Notes: a model not told the origin generated them from the sequence alone. A stretch of DNA of 64,000 nucleotides from Streptomyces avidinii (GCF_014650695.1 NZ_BMVL01000007.1:350810-414809), one strand, 5' to 3'; shown: positions 44,707 through 52,629, numbered from the stretch's first letter. Made by a program: numbers and translations.

Positions 44707-45159
44707 GTGCGCGTCGTCAGCTTCAGCGTCCCCGCGTGGTTTCCCTCGTACGAGGAGCCGGGCGCGCAGGAGCAGGCGCCGCCCGAGGACGCGTCGAGCG
44801 GGGACAGACCGGCGACCGAGCGCCCGACCACGGACCGGACCCTGACGGACCCGACCGCCACGGACCGCCCGGCCTCGGACCGGGCCGCCGACGCCCAGCT
44901 GACCGAGCAGGAGTCGGCGGTGTTCCTGTGCCTGGCCACCGGCGCCTCCAACCGGGAACTCGCCGTCGAGCTGCAACTCTCGGTCAGCACGGTCAAGTTC
45001 CACGTCGTGAACATACGGGCCAAGCTGGGCGGCATCAGCCGCCTCCAGGCCTGCCTGCTGGCCGCGCTCGCCCGGGAGGACACCCTGCGCACCGCCGGCT
45101 CCGGACCCTGCGCGCGGACCGGGCTCAGCGACGGCGGTGGAGCAGCCGCCCGCCGATGA
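44707..45159 (+). CDS. short LuxR-type regulator without receiver domain
   Basis: A 150-aa DNA-binding protein. The first 65 residues are polar and low in complexity with an Asp/Arg/Pro/Thr-rich repeat (TDRTLTDPTATDRPASDRAA) and no receiver or sensor fold. The LuxR helix-turn-helix covers about 66-128: LTEQESAVFLCLATGASNRE, then STVKFHVVNIRAKLGGISR. GTG at 44707 is chosen because GCGAGGAG lies just upstream. The last 35 bp overlap the 3' end of the convergent amidohydrolase gene. Such solo LuxR proteins act independently of phosphorylation; the signal is unknown. Confidence 0.87.
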   Translation: MRVVSFSVPAWFPSYEEPGAQEQAPPEDASSGDRPATERPTTDRTLTDPTATDRPASDRAADAQLTEQESAVFLCLATGASNRELAVELQLSVSTVKFHVVNIRAKLGGISRLQACLLAALAREDTLRTAGSGPCARTGLSDGGGAAARR

Positions 45160-45769
45160 CCGTGGCCACGCACGTGGTCGCGCCCTGCTCCAGCAGCTCG
45201 GCCTCGTCCGCCACCGCGAAGGCCGAGAAGCGCGCCGGAACCCCCGCCTCCAGAATGCCGTGGAAGGCCTCCGCCGCCGCGCCCCGCCCGGCGAACGGAT
45301 CCAGCGCGGGCAGCCCCTCGTAGGCCACCGGTGCCAGGATGGCGAGCCCGGACCGGGACACCGCCGTGCGCACCGCCGGGATCGTGAAGCGGCCGCAGAC
45401 CGCCACCACCCCGCGGGCCAGGAGCCGCTGCGTGCCCCGCCGGGCGCTGTTGCCCCACCGCGGCTCGGTCATCTTCAGCGCCTCCAGCGCCGCCTCGCCC
45501 CTGATCGGGTCGGCGCCGAGCTCGGTGACCTCGTACGGATCGTCCGGGTAGTACGTCCGCTCCAGCAGCTCGTCCGCCCCGCGCACGACCAGCCCCGGGG
45601 TGATCACCCCGGGCCAGCGCCGGGTCCGGGCGTGCGGGTGGCCCGCGGCGACCTCCTCGTACGGGCCGACGCGGGCTATCCGGTCGCCGTCGACGAGGAC
45701 CGCGCCGCCCGGCAGCGGCGCGGACCCCGGCCCGGGGACCAGGAGTTCGGCGGTGTGCAGCGTCAGCAT
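45125..45769 (-). CDS. degenerate amidohydrolase-like protein (imidazolonepropionase-like)
   Basis: A 214-aa protein related to the amidohydrolase superfamily but less than half as long as an active member. The N-terminal small beta domain is normal (MLTLHTAELLVPG, GAVLVDGDRIARVGPYEEV, then RRWPGVITPGLV). The usual metal-binding H-x-H after VITPGLVxxH is replaced by VVRGAD, and the rest of the metal ligands are missing; the C-terminus TTCVATVIGGRLLHRR resembles the closing beta strand. It may be a stand-alone structural relic or a binding protein. It lies 16 bp after mqnC on the same strand, so it is probably cotranscribed with it. Confidence 0.8.
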   Translation of the reverse strand: MLTLHTAELLVPGPGSAPLPGGAVLVDGDRIARVGPYEEVAAGHPHARTRRWPGVITPGLVVRGADELLERTYYPDDPYEVTELGADPIRGEAALEALKMTEPRWGNSARRGTQRLLARGVVAVCGRFTIPAVRTAVSRSGLAILAPVAYEGLPALDPFAGRGAAAEAFHGILEAGVPARFSAFAVADEAELLEQGATTCVATVIGGRLLHRRR

Positions 45770-45785
45770 CGGTCGGCGGGCGTCG

Positions 45786-46985
45786 TCAGTTCGTGGAGAT
45801 GAGCTTCAGCTCGGGGTGCGCCGTGCCGCCCTCGATGGCGGTGGAGGAGATGTGCGAGACCACCCGCTCGTCGACCGGGTCGTTCGCCGGGTCGTCGTGC
45901 ACGAGCAGGTGCTCGTAGGTGGTCGCGCGCTGCGCCGGGGTGCGGCCCGCCTTGCGGATCAGGTCGATGATCTCCTGGCGGTTGGAGCGGTGCTTGGCAC
46001 CGGCCGAGGAGACCACGTTCTCCTCCAGCATGATCGACCCGAGGTCGTCGGCGCCGTAGTGCAGCGACAGCTGGCCCGCCTCCTTGCCGACGGTCAGCCA
46101 GGAGCCCTGGATGTGGGCGATGTTGTCGAGGAAGAGGCGCGCGATCGCGATCATGCGCAGGTACTCGAAGATCGTCGCCTGGGTGCGGCCCTTGAGGCGG
46201 TTGTTCTCGGGCTGGTAGGTGTACGGGATGAAGGCGCGGAAGCCGCCCGTACGGTCCTGGGTGTCCCGGATCATCGCGATGTGCTCGATGCGCTCGGCGT
46301 TGGTCTCGCCGGTGCCCATCAGCATCGTGGAGGTGGACTCCACGCCCAACTTGTGGGCGATCTCCATGATCTCCAGCCAGCGCTCGCCGGACTCCTTGAG
46401 CGGGGCGATCGCCGTACGCGGCCGCTCCGGCAGGAGCTCGGCGCCGGCGCCCGCGAAGGAGTCGAGGCCGGCCGCGTGGATGCGCTGGATGGCCTCCTCC
46501 GCCGAGACGCCCGAGATGCGGGCCATGTGCTCGACCTCGGACGCGCCGAGGGAGTGGATGACCAGCTGCGGGAAGTCCTTCTTGATGGCGGAGAAGTGGT
46601 GCTCGTAGTACTCGACGCCGTAGTCCGGGTGGTGCCCGCCCTGGAACATGATCTGCGTACCACCGAGCTCGACGGTCTCCGCGCAGCGGCGCAGGATGTC
46701 GTCGAGGTCGCGGGACCAGCCCTTCTTCGCGTCCTTGGGGGCCGCGTAGAAGGCACAGAACTTGCACGCCGTGACGCACACGTTGGTGTAGTTGATGTTC
46801 CGCTCGATGATGTACGTCGCGATGTGCTCGGTACCGGCGTAGCGGCGGCGGCGCACGGCGTCGGCCGCCTGGCCGAGCGCGTGCAGCGGCGCGTGGCGGT
46901 AGAGGTCGAGCGCCTCTTCCTTGGTGATCCGGCCCCCCGCGGCGGCGCGGTCGAGGACAGACTGGAGAACGGCCTGGTCGGTCAC
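45786..46985 (-). CDS. mqnC: cyclic dehypoxanthinyl futalosine synthase (radical SAM)
   Basis: Radical-SAM enzyme of the futalosine route that cyclises dehypoxanthine futalosine to the spiro intermediate on the way to menaquinone. The 399-aa protein has the CxxxCxxC cluster motif at Cys70, Cys74, Cys77 (NVCVTACKFCAFY), then the typical ELGGTQIMFQGGHHPDYGVE near 108-127 and STMLMGTGETNAERIEHI near 225-242, QPENNRLKGR near 267. GTG start at 46985. Presence with mqnA shows that this organism makes menaquinone by the alternative pathway. The other pathway genes (mqnB, mqnD, mqnE) are outside the window. Confidence 0.96.
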   Translation of the reverse strand: MTDQAVLQSVLDRAAAGGRITKEEALDLYRHAPLHALGQAADAVRRRRYAGTEHIATYIIERNINYTNVCVTACKFCAFYAAPKDAKKGWSRDLDDILRRCAETVELGGTQIMFQGGHHPDYGVEYYEHHFSAIKKDFPQLVIHSLGASEVEHMARISGVSAEEAIQRIHAAGLDSFAGAGAELLPERPRTAIAPLKESGERWLEIMEIAHKLGVESTSTMLMGTGETNAERIEHIAMIRDTQDRTGGFRAFIPYTYQPENNRLKGRTQATIFEYLRMIAIARLFLDNIAHIQGSWLTVGKEAGQLSLHYGADDLGSIMLEENVVSSAGAKHRSNRQEIIDLIRKAGRTPAQRATTYEHLLVHDDPANDPVDERVVSHISSTAIEGGTAHPELKLISTN

Positions 46986-47063
46986 CGGTGAGTCACCTTT
47001 CGGCGGTGTGTCTGTGTCAAGGTCCGGACCGATCCAGCCTACGCCAGGGCCACCCGGCGCATT

Positions 47064-48929
47064 TCAGGGGCTGCGCCTGAGGTCGCCCTCGGGGTTTCCG
47101 GCCGGGGTATCGCCCGACCTGTAGTGCAGCGTCCCGTCGGCGTTGAGGCTGAAGCGCTCGTCGGCGGAGCCGTCGGAGCAGACCCCGGGAGCCGGGTTGG
47201 GGCCGCCCGAGGTGTCCAGGACCAGCGAGCGGTCGGTGGCGGAGGAGAGCTTCCAGTCGCCGCTGCAGTCGGTGCCCAGGACGGCCAGGACCGACTTGTC
47301 CCGGCCGACGACCTCACCGACCCGGCCCGCCCTGATGGTGATCTCGAACTCCGAGGACAGGCCGAGGCGGGCGGTGGTGACCGTGCCCTTCCAGGTGCCG
47401 ACGAGCTCCTTGGGCACGTCCTCGCGGGTTCCCTTGGGCGCGGCCGGGCTCCCGGTCGGCTTCGGGCCCGCGGTCCCGGTCGGGTTCGGGGCCGAGGAGG
47501 CCGATGCCGCGGGGGCGGGCGCGGAGGCGGAGGTCCGCGGTCCGCCGTCGGCCAGGTCCCGCTCCTCGGTGCCCTGGCCGGGCAGGACGTCCAGCCAGTA
47601 CAGCCCGCCGGACAGCACCGCCAGTACGGCCGCCGCGGCCAGGACCACGGTGCAGCTGAACCGGCGCCCGGCCGCCCGGACGGTGACCTGCCGCCCCGTA
47701 CCCTCCGGGTCGGTCCGCTGCCCGGGCAGCCCCCCACCGCCGGTTCCCGGGCCGGGGGTTCCGTACGGACCGGCTCCGCCGGCCGAGCCCGCGGTCGGAG
47801 CCCCGGCCACCGCGGCGCCCGTACCGGCGGAGCCGGAGCCGCCCCCGGCGGCGCCGTACGGCGAGCCGGCGCCCGGGACTGCGCTGCGGTAGGCAGGGTC
47901 GGGCGGACCGAAGCCGCCCCCGGCGGGACCGCCGTACGAGGCGGCCGTGAACGGCACCGGCCCGGACGGGCCGTCCGCGTACGGCGTGCGGGACGTCCCG
48001 AAGCCCCCGCCCGCCGACGCTTCGGATCCGCCCGCGGGGGTGTCCGCGTCCAGGTCCAGCAGCGCCACCGCGGCCCGGCTGGCCTCCTCCACCAGCGGCC
48101 CGGGAAGCCAGCCCGGGACGCCCAGCGCGCCACCGAGGGCCGCCGCGACCGCCTCGGGGGCGGGGCGCTCCGCGGCCGTCTTGGCCAGGCAGGCCTCGAT
48201 CAGGTCGCGCAGCTCCCCGGCCGGGAGCGCACCGAGCTCGGGCGGCTCGTGCACCACCTTGTAGAGGAGGGTGGCCGAGTTGTCCCCGGTGAAGGGCGGC
48301 CGCCCGGTCGCCGCGAAGGCCATGACCGCGCCGAGCGAGAACACGTCGGCCGCCCCGGTGATCCCCTTGCCGAGGATCTGCTCGGGTGACATGTAGCCGG
48401 GTGAGCCGACGGAGACCCCGGTGGAGGTGAGCGAGGCGGTGCCGTCCGTGGCCCGCGCGATCCCGAAGTCGATCAGCCGCGGCCCGTCGAGGGTGAGCAT
48501 CACGTTCGACGGCTTCACGTCACGGTGTACGAGACCCAGGCCGTGCACGGCCACCAGGGCGCGGGCCAGCCCCGCGCCGATGGCCCGTACCGAGGCCTCG
48601 GGGAGCGGCCCGTGGCCGGCCAGCGCACGGTCCAAGGAGGGTCCGGCGACGTATCCGGTGGCCACCCACGGCACGGGGGCGTCGGGGTCCGCGTCCAGCA
48701 CGGGCGCGGTCCACTCGCCGCCCACCCGGCGGGCCGCCTCGACCTCGCGCCGGAACCGGGCCCGGAACTCCTCGTCGGTGGCGAAGTGGGGGTGCACGAT
48801 CTTGACGGCGACGGTCCGGCCGCCGGCGCTGCGCCCCAGGTAGACCCGGCCCATGCCACCCGCGCCGAGTCGGCCCAGCAGCCGGTACGCGCCGATGGTC
48901 CGCGGTTCCCCGGCTTCGAGCGGCTGCAT
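47064..48929 (-). CDS. membrane receptor Ser/Thr protein kinase (PknB-like)
   Basis: Hanks-type kinase of 621 aa. Kinase domain about 15-270: Gly loop LGRLGAGGMGRVYLGR, Lys43 in VAVKIV, HRDVKPSN with Asp137, DFGIA with Asp154, GSPGYMSPEQI as activation segment end. A 150-residue Pro/Gly/Tyr-rich linker, a membrane helix at about 424-446 (VVLAAAAVLAVLSGGLYWLD) and an extracellular beta-rich domain (about 500-621) with two Cys (TDCSGDW, GVCSDGS) follow. There are no PASTA repeats, so the ligand differs from that of PknB. ATG at 48929 is chosen because GGGGGA precedes it by five bases; TTG at 48941 is possible. Confidence 0.93.
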   Translation of the reverse strand: MQPLEAGEPRTIGAYRLLGRLGAGGMGRVYLGRSAGGRTVAVKIVHPHFATDEEFRARFRREVEAARRVGGEWTAPVLDADPDAPVPWVATGYVAGPSLDRALAGHGPLPEASVRAIGAGLARALVAVHGLGLVHRDVKPSNVMLTLDGPRLIDFGIARATDGTASLTSTGVSVGSPGYMSPEQILGKGITGAADVFSLGAVMAFAATGRPPFTGDNSATLLYKVVHEPPELGALPAGELRDLIEACLAKTAAERPAPEAVAAALGGALGVPGWLPGPLVEEASRAAVALLDLDADTPAGGSEASAGGGFGTSRTPYADGPSGPVPFTAASYGGPAGGGFGPPDPAYRSAVPGAGSPYGAAGGGSGSAGTGAAVAGAPTAGSAGGAGPYGTPGPGTGGGGLPGQRTDPEGTGRQVTVRAAGRRFSCTVVLAAAAVLAVLSGGLYWLDVLPGQGTEERDLADGGPRTSASAPAPAASASSAPNPTGTAGPKPTGSPAAPKGTREDVPKELVGTWKGTVTTARLGLSSEFEITIRAGRVGEVVGRDKSVLAVLGTDCSGDWKLSSATDRSLVLDTSGGPNPAPGVCSDGSADERFSLNADGTLHYRSGDTPAGNPEGDLRRSP

Positions 48930-49031
48930 CGCGTCCCCCAATTCCCCGTGTTCCCGGGCGCCTTGTGCCGCCCGGCCGAGCAGCAGCAGCCTAGTGGGGT
49001 GCCGGGTGGGGCGGGGGAAGGTGCACGGTCA

Positions 49032-49073
49032 CCCTTTTGCATTTCCGCCGCGGGGCGAGAAATGCAAAAAGGG
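49032..49073. repeat. AT-rich inverted repeat between mqnA and the kinase gene
   Basis: CCCTTTTGCATTTC at 49032-49045 and GAAATGCAAAAAGGG at 49059-49073 form a 14-bp stem with one bulged A around a 13-nt GC-rich loop. It is about 100 bp upstream of the kinase start and 66 bp after the mqnA stop. Such an A/T-rich stem is rare in this genome. Terminator of mqnA or operator for the kinase are both possible. Confidence 0.75.
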
Positions 49074-49138
49074 CGAGAATTCCCGGTAAACCGCACATTC
49101 GCCCGCCGGGCCTTTGGACTACCGCCGGGTAAACCCGC

Positions 49139-50002
49139 TCAAGCCTCCTGGACCACCGCGCTGAGCAGCTCCACGTCGACATCCGCGGGGTACCCGGTCG
49201 TCGGTCCCGTACGGCGCGCGAATTCCCGTACGCCGGCCAGCTGCTCGGGGCCGAAGCGGAAGTCGAGGGTCGTGAAGTACCGCTCCAGCAGCTCCGCGTC
49301 GAAGGCCTCCCAACGGGCCGCCTGTTCGGCCACCTTGGTGACCTCCTCCAGGGAGACGTCCCGGGAGGAGAGGAAGGCCTCGTGGACCTCCCGCACGACG
49401 GCGGGCTCGCGGGCGAGGTAGTCCTTGCGGGCGGCCCAGACGGCGAAGACGAACGGCAGCCCGGTCCACTCCTTCCACATGTGCCCGAGGTCGTGCACGG
49501 TCAGCCCGAGCCGGGGTGCGTCGTGCAGCGAGGCGCGCAGCGCGGCGTCCCCGATCAGTACGGCCGCGTCCGCCTCCTGCATCATCACGCTCAGGTCGGG
49601 CGGGCAGGTGTAGTAGTCGGGCCGTACCCCGTACTGCTCGGAAAGCAGCAGCTGGGCGAGGCGCACGGACGTACGAGAGGTGGAGCCGAGCGCGACGCGG
49701 GCGCCGTCGAGCTGCTCCAGGGGGACCTGCGAGACGATCACGCAGGACATCACCGGACCGTCGCAGCCGACCGCGATGTCGGGGAAGGCGACGAGCTGGT
49801 CGGCGTTGCGGAGGAACTCCACGAGGGTGATCGGGGCGATGTCCAGGTCCCCCTGGACGAGGCGCTCGCTGAGCTTCTCGGGGGAGTCCTTGGTCAGCTC
49901 CAGGTCCAGCAGAGTGCCGGTTCTGGCCAGCCCCCAGTAGAGGGGCAGGCAGTTCAGGAACTGAATGTGGCCGACGCGGGGCCGGCTGCGATAGAGGTCC
50001 AC
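49139..50002 (-). CDS. mqnA: chorismate dehydratase
   Basis: First step of the futalosine menaquinone pathway: chorismate to 3-enolpyruvylbenzoate. The 287-aa protein has a periplasmic-binding-protein-like fold. Family text: RPRVGHIQFLNCLPLYWGL near 7-25, GDLDIAPITLVEFLRNADQL near 51-70 in parts, ALGSTSRTSVRLAQLLL near 102-118, AAVLIGDAALRA near 145 and VHDLGHMWKEWTGLPFVFAVWA near 165-186 in parts. The GTG start gives the expected N-terminus; no strong ribosome-binding site precedes it. Single gene, minus strand, with the cold-shock gene diverging upstream. Confidence 0.95.
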   Translation of the reverse strand: MDLYRSRPRVGHIQFLNCLPLYWGLARTGTLLDLELTKDSPEKLSERLVQGDLDIAPITLVEFLRNADQLVAFPDIAVGCDGPVMSCVIVSQVPLEQLDGARVALGSTSRTSVRLAQLLLSEQYGVRPDYYTCPPDLSVMMQEADAAVLIGDAALRASLHDAPRLGLTVHDLGHMWKEWTGLPFVFAVWAARKDYLAREPAVVREVHEAFLSSRDVSLEEVTKVAEQAARWEAFDAELLERYFTTLDFRFGPEQLAGVREFARRTGPTTGYPADVDVELLSAVVQEA

Positions 50003-50146
50003 ATCGCGAGACTAGCCCCCGGGTCGGCGTCAGCCTTCCAGCGGGTCTCAAACGTCCGGGTGACGTGATCTTTCCCTCTGGTCTCCACCACAGAGTGCGT
50101 GCTAGGCTCGCCGCAAGTTGCAGTTTGGTTTCCCTTGCAGTACGAG

Positions 50147-50176
50147 GCCTGCGGAGAATGTGACCCGCAGGCTTTT
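50147..50176 (+). promoter_or_regulatory. attenuator-like hairpin with T-run in the cold-shock gene leader
   Basis: GCCTGCGG (50147-50154) and CCGCAGGC (50165-50172) pair perfectly around a 10-nt loop, followed at once by TTTTGTAGTTTTC. This is a good intrinsic terminator form, 64 bases before the cold-shock start codon, in the presumed 5' untranslated region. It suggests premature termination that is relieved under some condition. Confidence 0.65.
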
Positions 50177-50239
50177 GTAGTTTTCAGACTTCTTAGCAGG
50201 TTCTGGAGCAGGGCGACCCTTTGGCCCATAGGAGGGCTC

Positions 50240-50443
50240 ATGGCTACCGGAACCGTGAAGTGGTTCAACGCTGAAAAGGGCTTCGGCTTCATCGCCCAGG
50301 ACGGCGGCGGCCCGGATGTCTTCGTCCACTACTCCGCGATCAACGCCTCTGGCTTCCGCTCCCTGGAGGAGAACCAGCAGGTGAACTTCGACGTCACGCA
50401 GGGTCCGAAGGGCCCGCAGGCGGAGAACGTCACCCCGGCCTAG
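50240..50443 (+). CDS. cold-shock protein (CspA family)
   Basis: A 67-aa single-stranded nucleic-acid binding protein of the CspA/SC7.0 type. RNP1 is KGFGFI (residues 14-19) and RNP2 VFVHYSAI (about 27-34); the start MATGTVKWFNAEKGFGF and end GPKGPQAENVTP are canonical. ATG with TAGGAGGG upstream, a near-perfect Shine-Dalgarno site with optimal spacing, predicting strong translation. The leader is long and holds an attenuator-like hairpin. A strong terminator with T-run follows. Confidence 0.97.
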   Translation: MATGTVKWFNAEKGFGFIAQDGGGPDVFVHYSAINASGFRSLEENQQVNFDVTQGPKGPQAENVTPA

Positions 50444-50486
50444 TCGCCTGGGCCAATCCCATCGCGGGTTGGAAATGCAGTACCCA

Positions 50487-50538
50487 AGGAGCCCTGTCCC
50501 CTCTGCGCGAGCAGATCAGGCAGGGCTCCTGCCTTTTT
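50487..50538 (+). terminator. intrinsic terminator after the cold-shock gene
   Basis: AGGAGCCCTG and CAGGGCTCCT form a 10-bp stem; the intervening bases hold a smaller TCTGC-GCGA-GCAGA hairpin with a stable tetraloop. TTTTT follows at 50534-50538. Confidence 0.92.
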
Positions 50539-50576
50539 GCCCCGCCCCGGCCGTCCGCCGGCCGGGGGGGGCAACG

Positions 50577-50618
50577 CAGTGGCCCCCGGCACCGTGGGAA
50601 CGGTGCCGTGGGCCACTG
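50577..50618 (-). terminator. hairpin terminator after the lytic transglycosylase gene
   Basis: CAGTGGCC/GGCCACTG (8 bp), an internal CCC/GTG loop, then GGCACCGT/ACGGTGCC (8 bp) around GGGA. It lies 34 bp after the stop of the minus-strand gene at 50652 and back to back with the cold-shock terminator. Confidence 0.82.
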
Positions 50619-50651
50619 GCGTACCGGCCGGCGACTGCCGGCCCTATTGCC

Positions 50652-52337
50652 TCAGGGGCGGGTCGCCGTCTTCGTGGGAGCCGGGTCCGGGGTCGGAGCC
50701 GGGGTCGTGGCCGGAGCCGTGACCTTGAGCTCCAGGACCAGGGTCACGTTCTCCTTGGTGGTCAGGCGCACGAAGTAGGTGCCCGGGGCCACGTCCGTGG
50801 TGAACAGCTCCGGCAGGACGATCTTGCCGTCGGCTCCCGTCCTGGCCAGCAGCTGCCCGAAGACCTTCTTGCCGGCCTCGTCCTTGAAGTACGGGCCCTT
50901 CGCGGTCGCCGGGTCCACCGGGACCCACTTGCCGTCCGCGTCCTTCACGACCAGGTCGGCGACGGTCTCCGTACCCGCGACGGCCTTGCCGGCGGCGGTC
51001 GCGAAGACCTCCACGTCGGTGAAGCTCTTGCCGGCGATCGTCTCCAGCGGCTTCGCGTCGCCCGCACGGGCCAGCTTGTCCGCGACCGTGACCGTGACCT
51101 TGCCGTCGAGGTTCTCGGTGAAGCCGCCCTGCGGGTCGTAGGCCGAGACGCGCAGCGTGAAGGTGCCGGCCTTGGCGCCCGCCTTCAGGCCGGGCGCGGC
51201 GGCGATGCCGTCGGCGCCCGCCTTGACCACCAGGGAGTCCGCCGTACCGAAGAGGGTGCCGCCGGTGGTGTCCTTCTCCACCGCGAAGATCACTTCCTGG
51301 TTGACGGCGGGCTTGCCGTCGCTCAGGAGCACCTTGACCCGCGGGACGTCGGTGAAGGCCGCACCGGCCTCGGCCGTCAGGCCCGGACCGCTGAGGACCG
51401 TCAGGCTCGCCAGGCGGGCGGCGGGCGGCTTCGGCTGCTCCGGCGTCGGAGTGGGCTTCGGCGTCGGAGTCGGTGTGGGGGTCGGCGTCGGCTTGGGCGT
51501 CGGCGTGGGGGTCGGCACGTGCGGGCTGGGCAGGGTGGTGCCCGGCGGCGGCGTCGAATAGTCCCCGGCGGGCGGGTTCGCCACCTCGGTGGCGCCGCCC
51601 GTCTGGTACTGGCGCATGTAGCCGAGCACGGTGTTCACGTACTCGCGGGAGTTGTTGTAGCTGAGGATCGCCGCGTCGAGCTTGGCCGCGACCGACAGGT
51701 CGCGGTCTCCCGCGCACAGGTAGAGACCCGCGCCCAGCGCCGCGTCGTAGATGTTGTTCGGGTCGCGCTTGGAGTCCCCGTTGCCGTCGGCACCCCAGGT
51801 GCGCCAGGTGGACGGGATGAACTGCATCGGGCCGACGGCCCGGTCGTACACGGCGTCCGCGTCCCACTCGCCCGCGTCCGTGTCCCGGATCTCGGCGAAG
51901 CCGTTGCCGTCGAGGCGGGGGCCGCGGATGGGCTTCTCGGTGTAGCCGTCGGCCTTGAGGCCGTAGCCCGAGGCATGGACGGACTCGACGCGGCCGATAC
52001 CGGCGAGCAGCTGCCAGGGCAGCTTGCAGCCGGGGAGCGCCGCGGCCACGGACACCTCGGCACGGTGATAGGCGTCGAGGGCGGTCGCGGGTATCCCGCT
52101 GGCTCCCTCGGTTGCGCCGGCGCCGGTGGGTGGCGGGTCGGCGACGATGTCGGGCAGATCCAGCCGGGCGTCACCGCGGTCGGCGGCCTGCGGACTGTCC
52201 GGAGTGGGCTCGGACTCTCCCGCGTCGGCGGTCGACGGACTGGTCACGACCGCGGCGGTGGTCAGGCTGGCCGCGAGTGCGGCCGTGCACAGGACCTTGC
52301 GCGAGGTGTTGACGAGGTGGCGGTGAAGCGGCTTCAC
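50652..52337 (-). CDS. secreted lytic transglycosylase with Ig-like C-terminal region
   Basis: Cuts glycan strands of peptidoglycan. The 561-aa protein has a signal peptide (about 1-40, hydrophobic VLCTAALAASLTTAAVV). The SLT-like domain spans about 85-260, with candidate catalytic Glu118 in GIGRVESVHASGYG, then YDRAVGPMQFIPSTWRTWG near 165 and ILSYNNSREYVNTVLGYM near 232 as the usual landmarks. A Pro-Thr repeat spacer (about 285-320, alternating PTPTP/KPTP) reaches across the wall to about 230 residues of beta-rich, Ig-like text without known family. GTG at 52337 is chosen for its signal peptide; TTG at 52367 is possible. Confidence 0.9.
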   Translation of the reverse strand: MKPLHRHLVNTSRKVLCTAALAASLTTAAVVTSPSTADAGESEPTPDSPQAADRGDARLDLPDIVADPPPTGAGATEGASGIPATALDAYHRAEVSVAAALPGCKLPWQLLAGIGRVESVHASGYGLKADGYTEKPIRGPRLDGNGFAEIRDTDAGEWDADAVYDRAVGPMQFIPSTWRTWGADGNGDSKRDPNNIYDAALGAGLYLCAGDRDLSVAAKLDAAILSYNNSREYVNTVLGYMRQYQTGGATEVANPPAGDYSTPPPGTTLPSPHVPTPTPTPKPTPTPTPTPTPKPTPTPEQPKPPAARLASLTVLSGPGLTAEAGAAFTDVPRVKVLLSDGKPAVNQEVIFAVEKDTTGGTLFGTADSLVVKAGADGIAAAPGLKAGAKAGTFTLRVSAYDPQGGFTENLDGKVTVTVADKLARAGDAKPLETIAGKSFTDVEVFATAAGKAVAGTETVADLVVKDADGKWVPVDPATAKGPYFKDEAGKKVFGQLLARTGADGKIVLPELFTTDVAPGTYFVRLTTKENVTLVLELKVTAPATTPAPTPDPAPTKTATRP

Positions 52338-52591
52338 AGTGCGGCGATCCCCCCAAGGAGCCGTCAAAGGTATACGGCCGGTCTAGCCGTGAATATCCAC
52401 TGTCTATCAGGTATTCGAACCCGACTCGCCGTCGCGCCGGCAGATGTGACGCACCATTCGTCTCGGCTTCACCCGGGTCTCATGGCCGAACGGACAGAAC
52501 ACCCGACTCCCCGCCCAACTCCCCGCCCGGATCACCCCGATGAGCACCAATTTACCCCCTGCTGCGGCACGCCTCGACGGTCGCGACCGAA

Positions 52592-52629
52592 GGGGCGCCG
52601 GATCCCGCCACGGCCGGATCCGGCGCCCC
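52592..52629 (-). terminator. hairpin terminator in the gap between acyl-CoA ligase and transglycosylase genes
   Basis: GGGGCGCCGGATC and its exact complement form a 13-bp stem, extended by one C-G pair, 27 bp after the minus-strand ligase stop. The rest of the 318-bp gap (52338-52591) should hold the promoter of the transglycosylase gene; I see no clear boxes and no gene there. Confidence 0.82.

Noticed and set aside
51430..51540. Short periodic repeats that look like a repeat array
   Set aside because: They encode the Pro-Thr linker of the lytic transglycosylase; spacing is codon-based and there are no spacers as in CRISPR.
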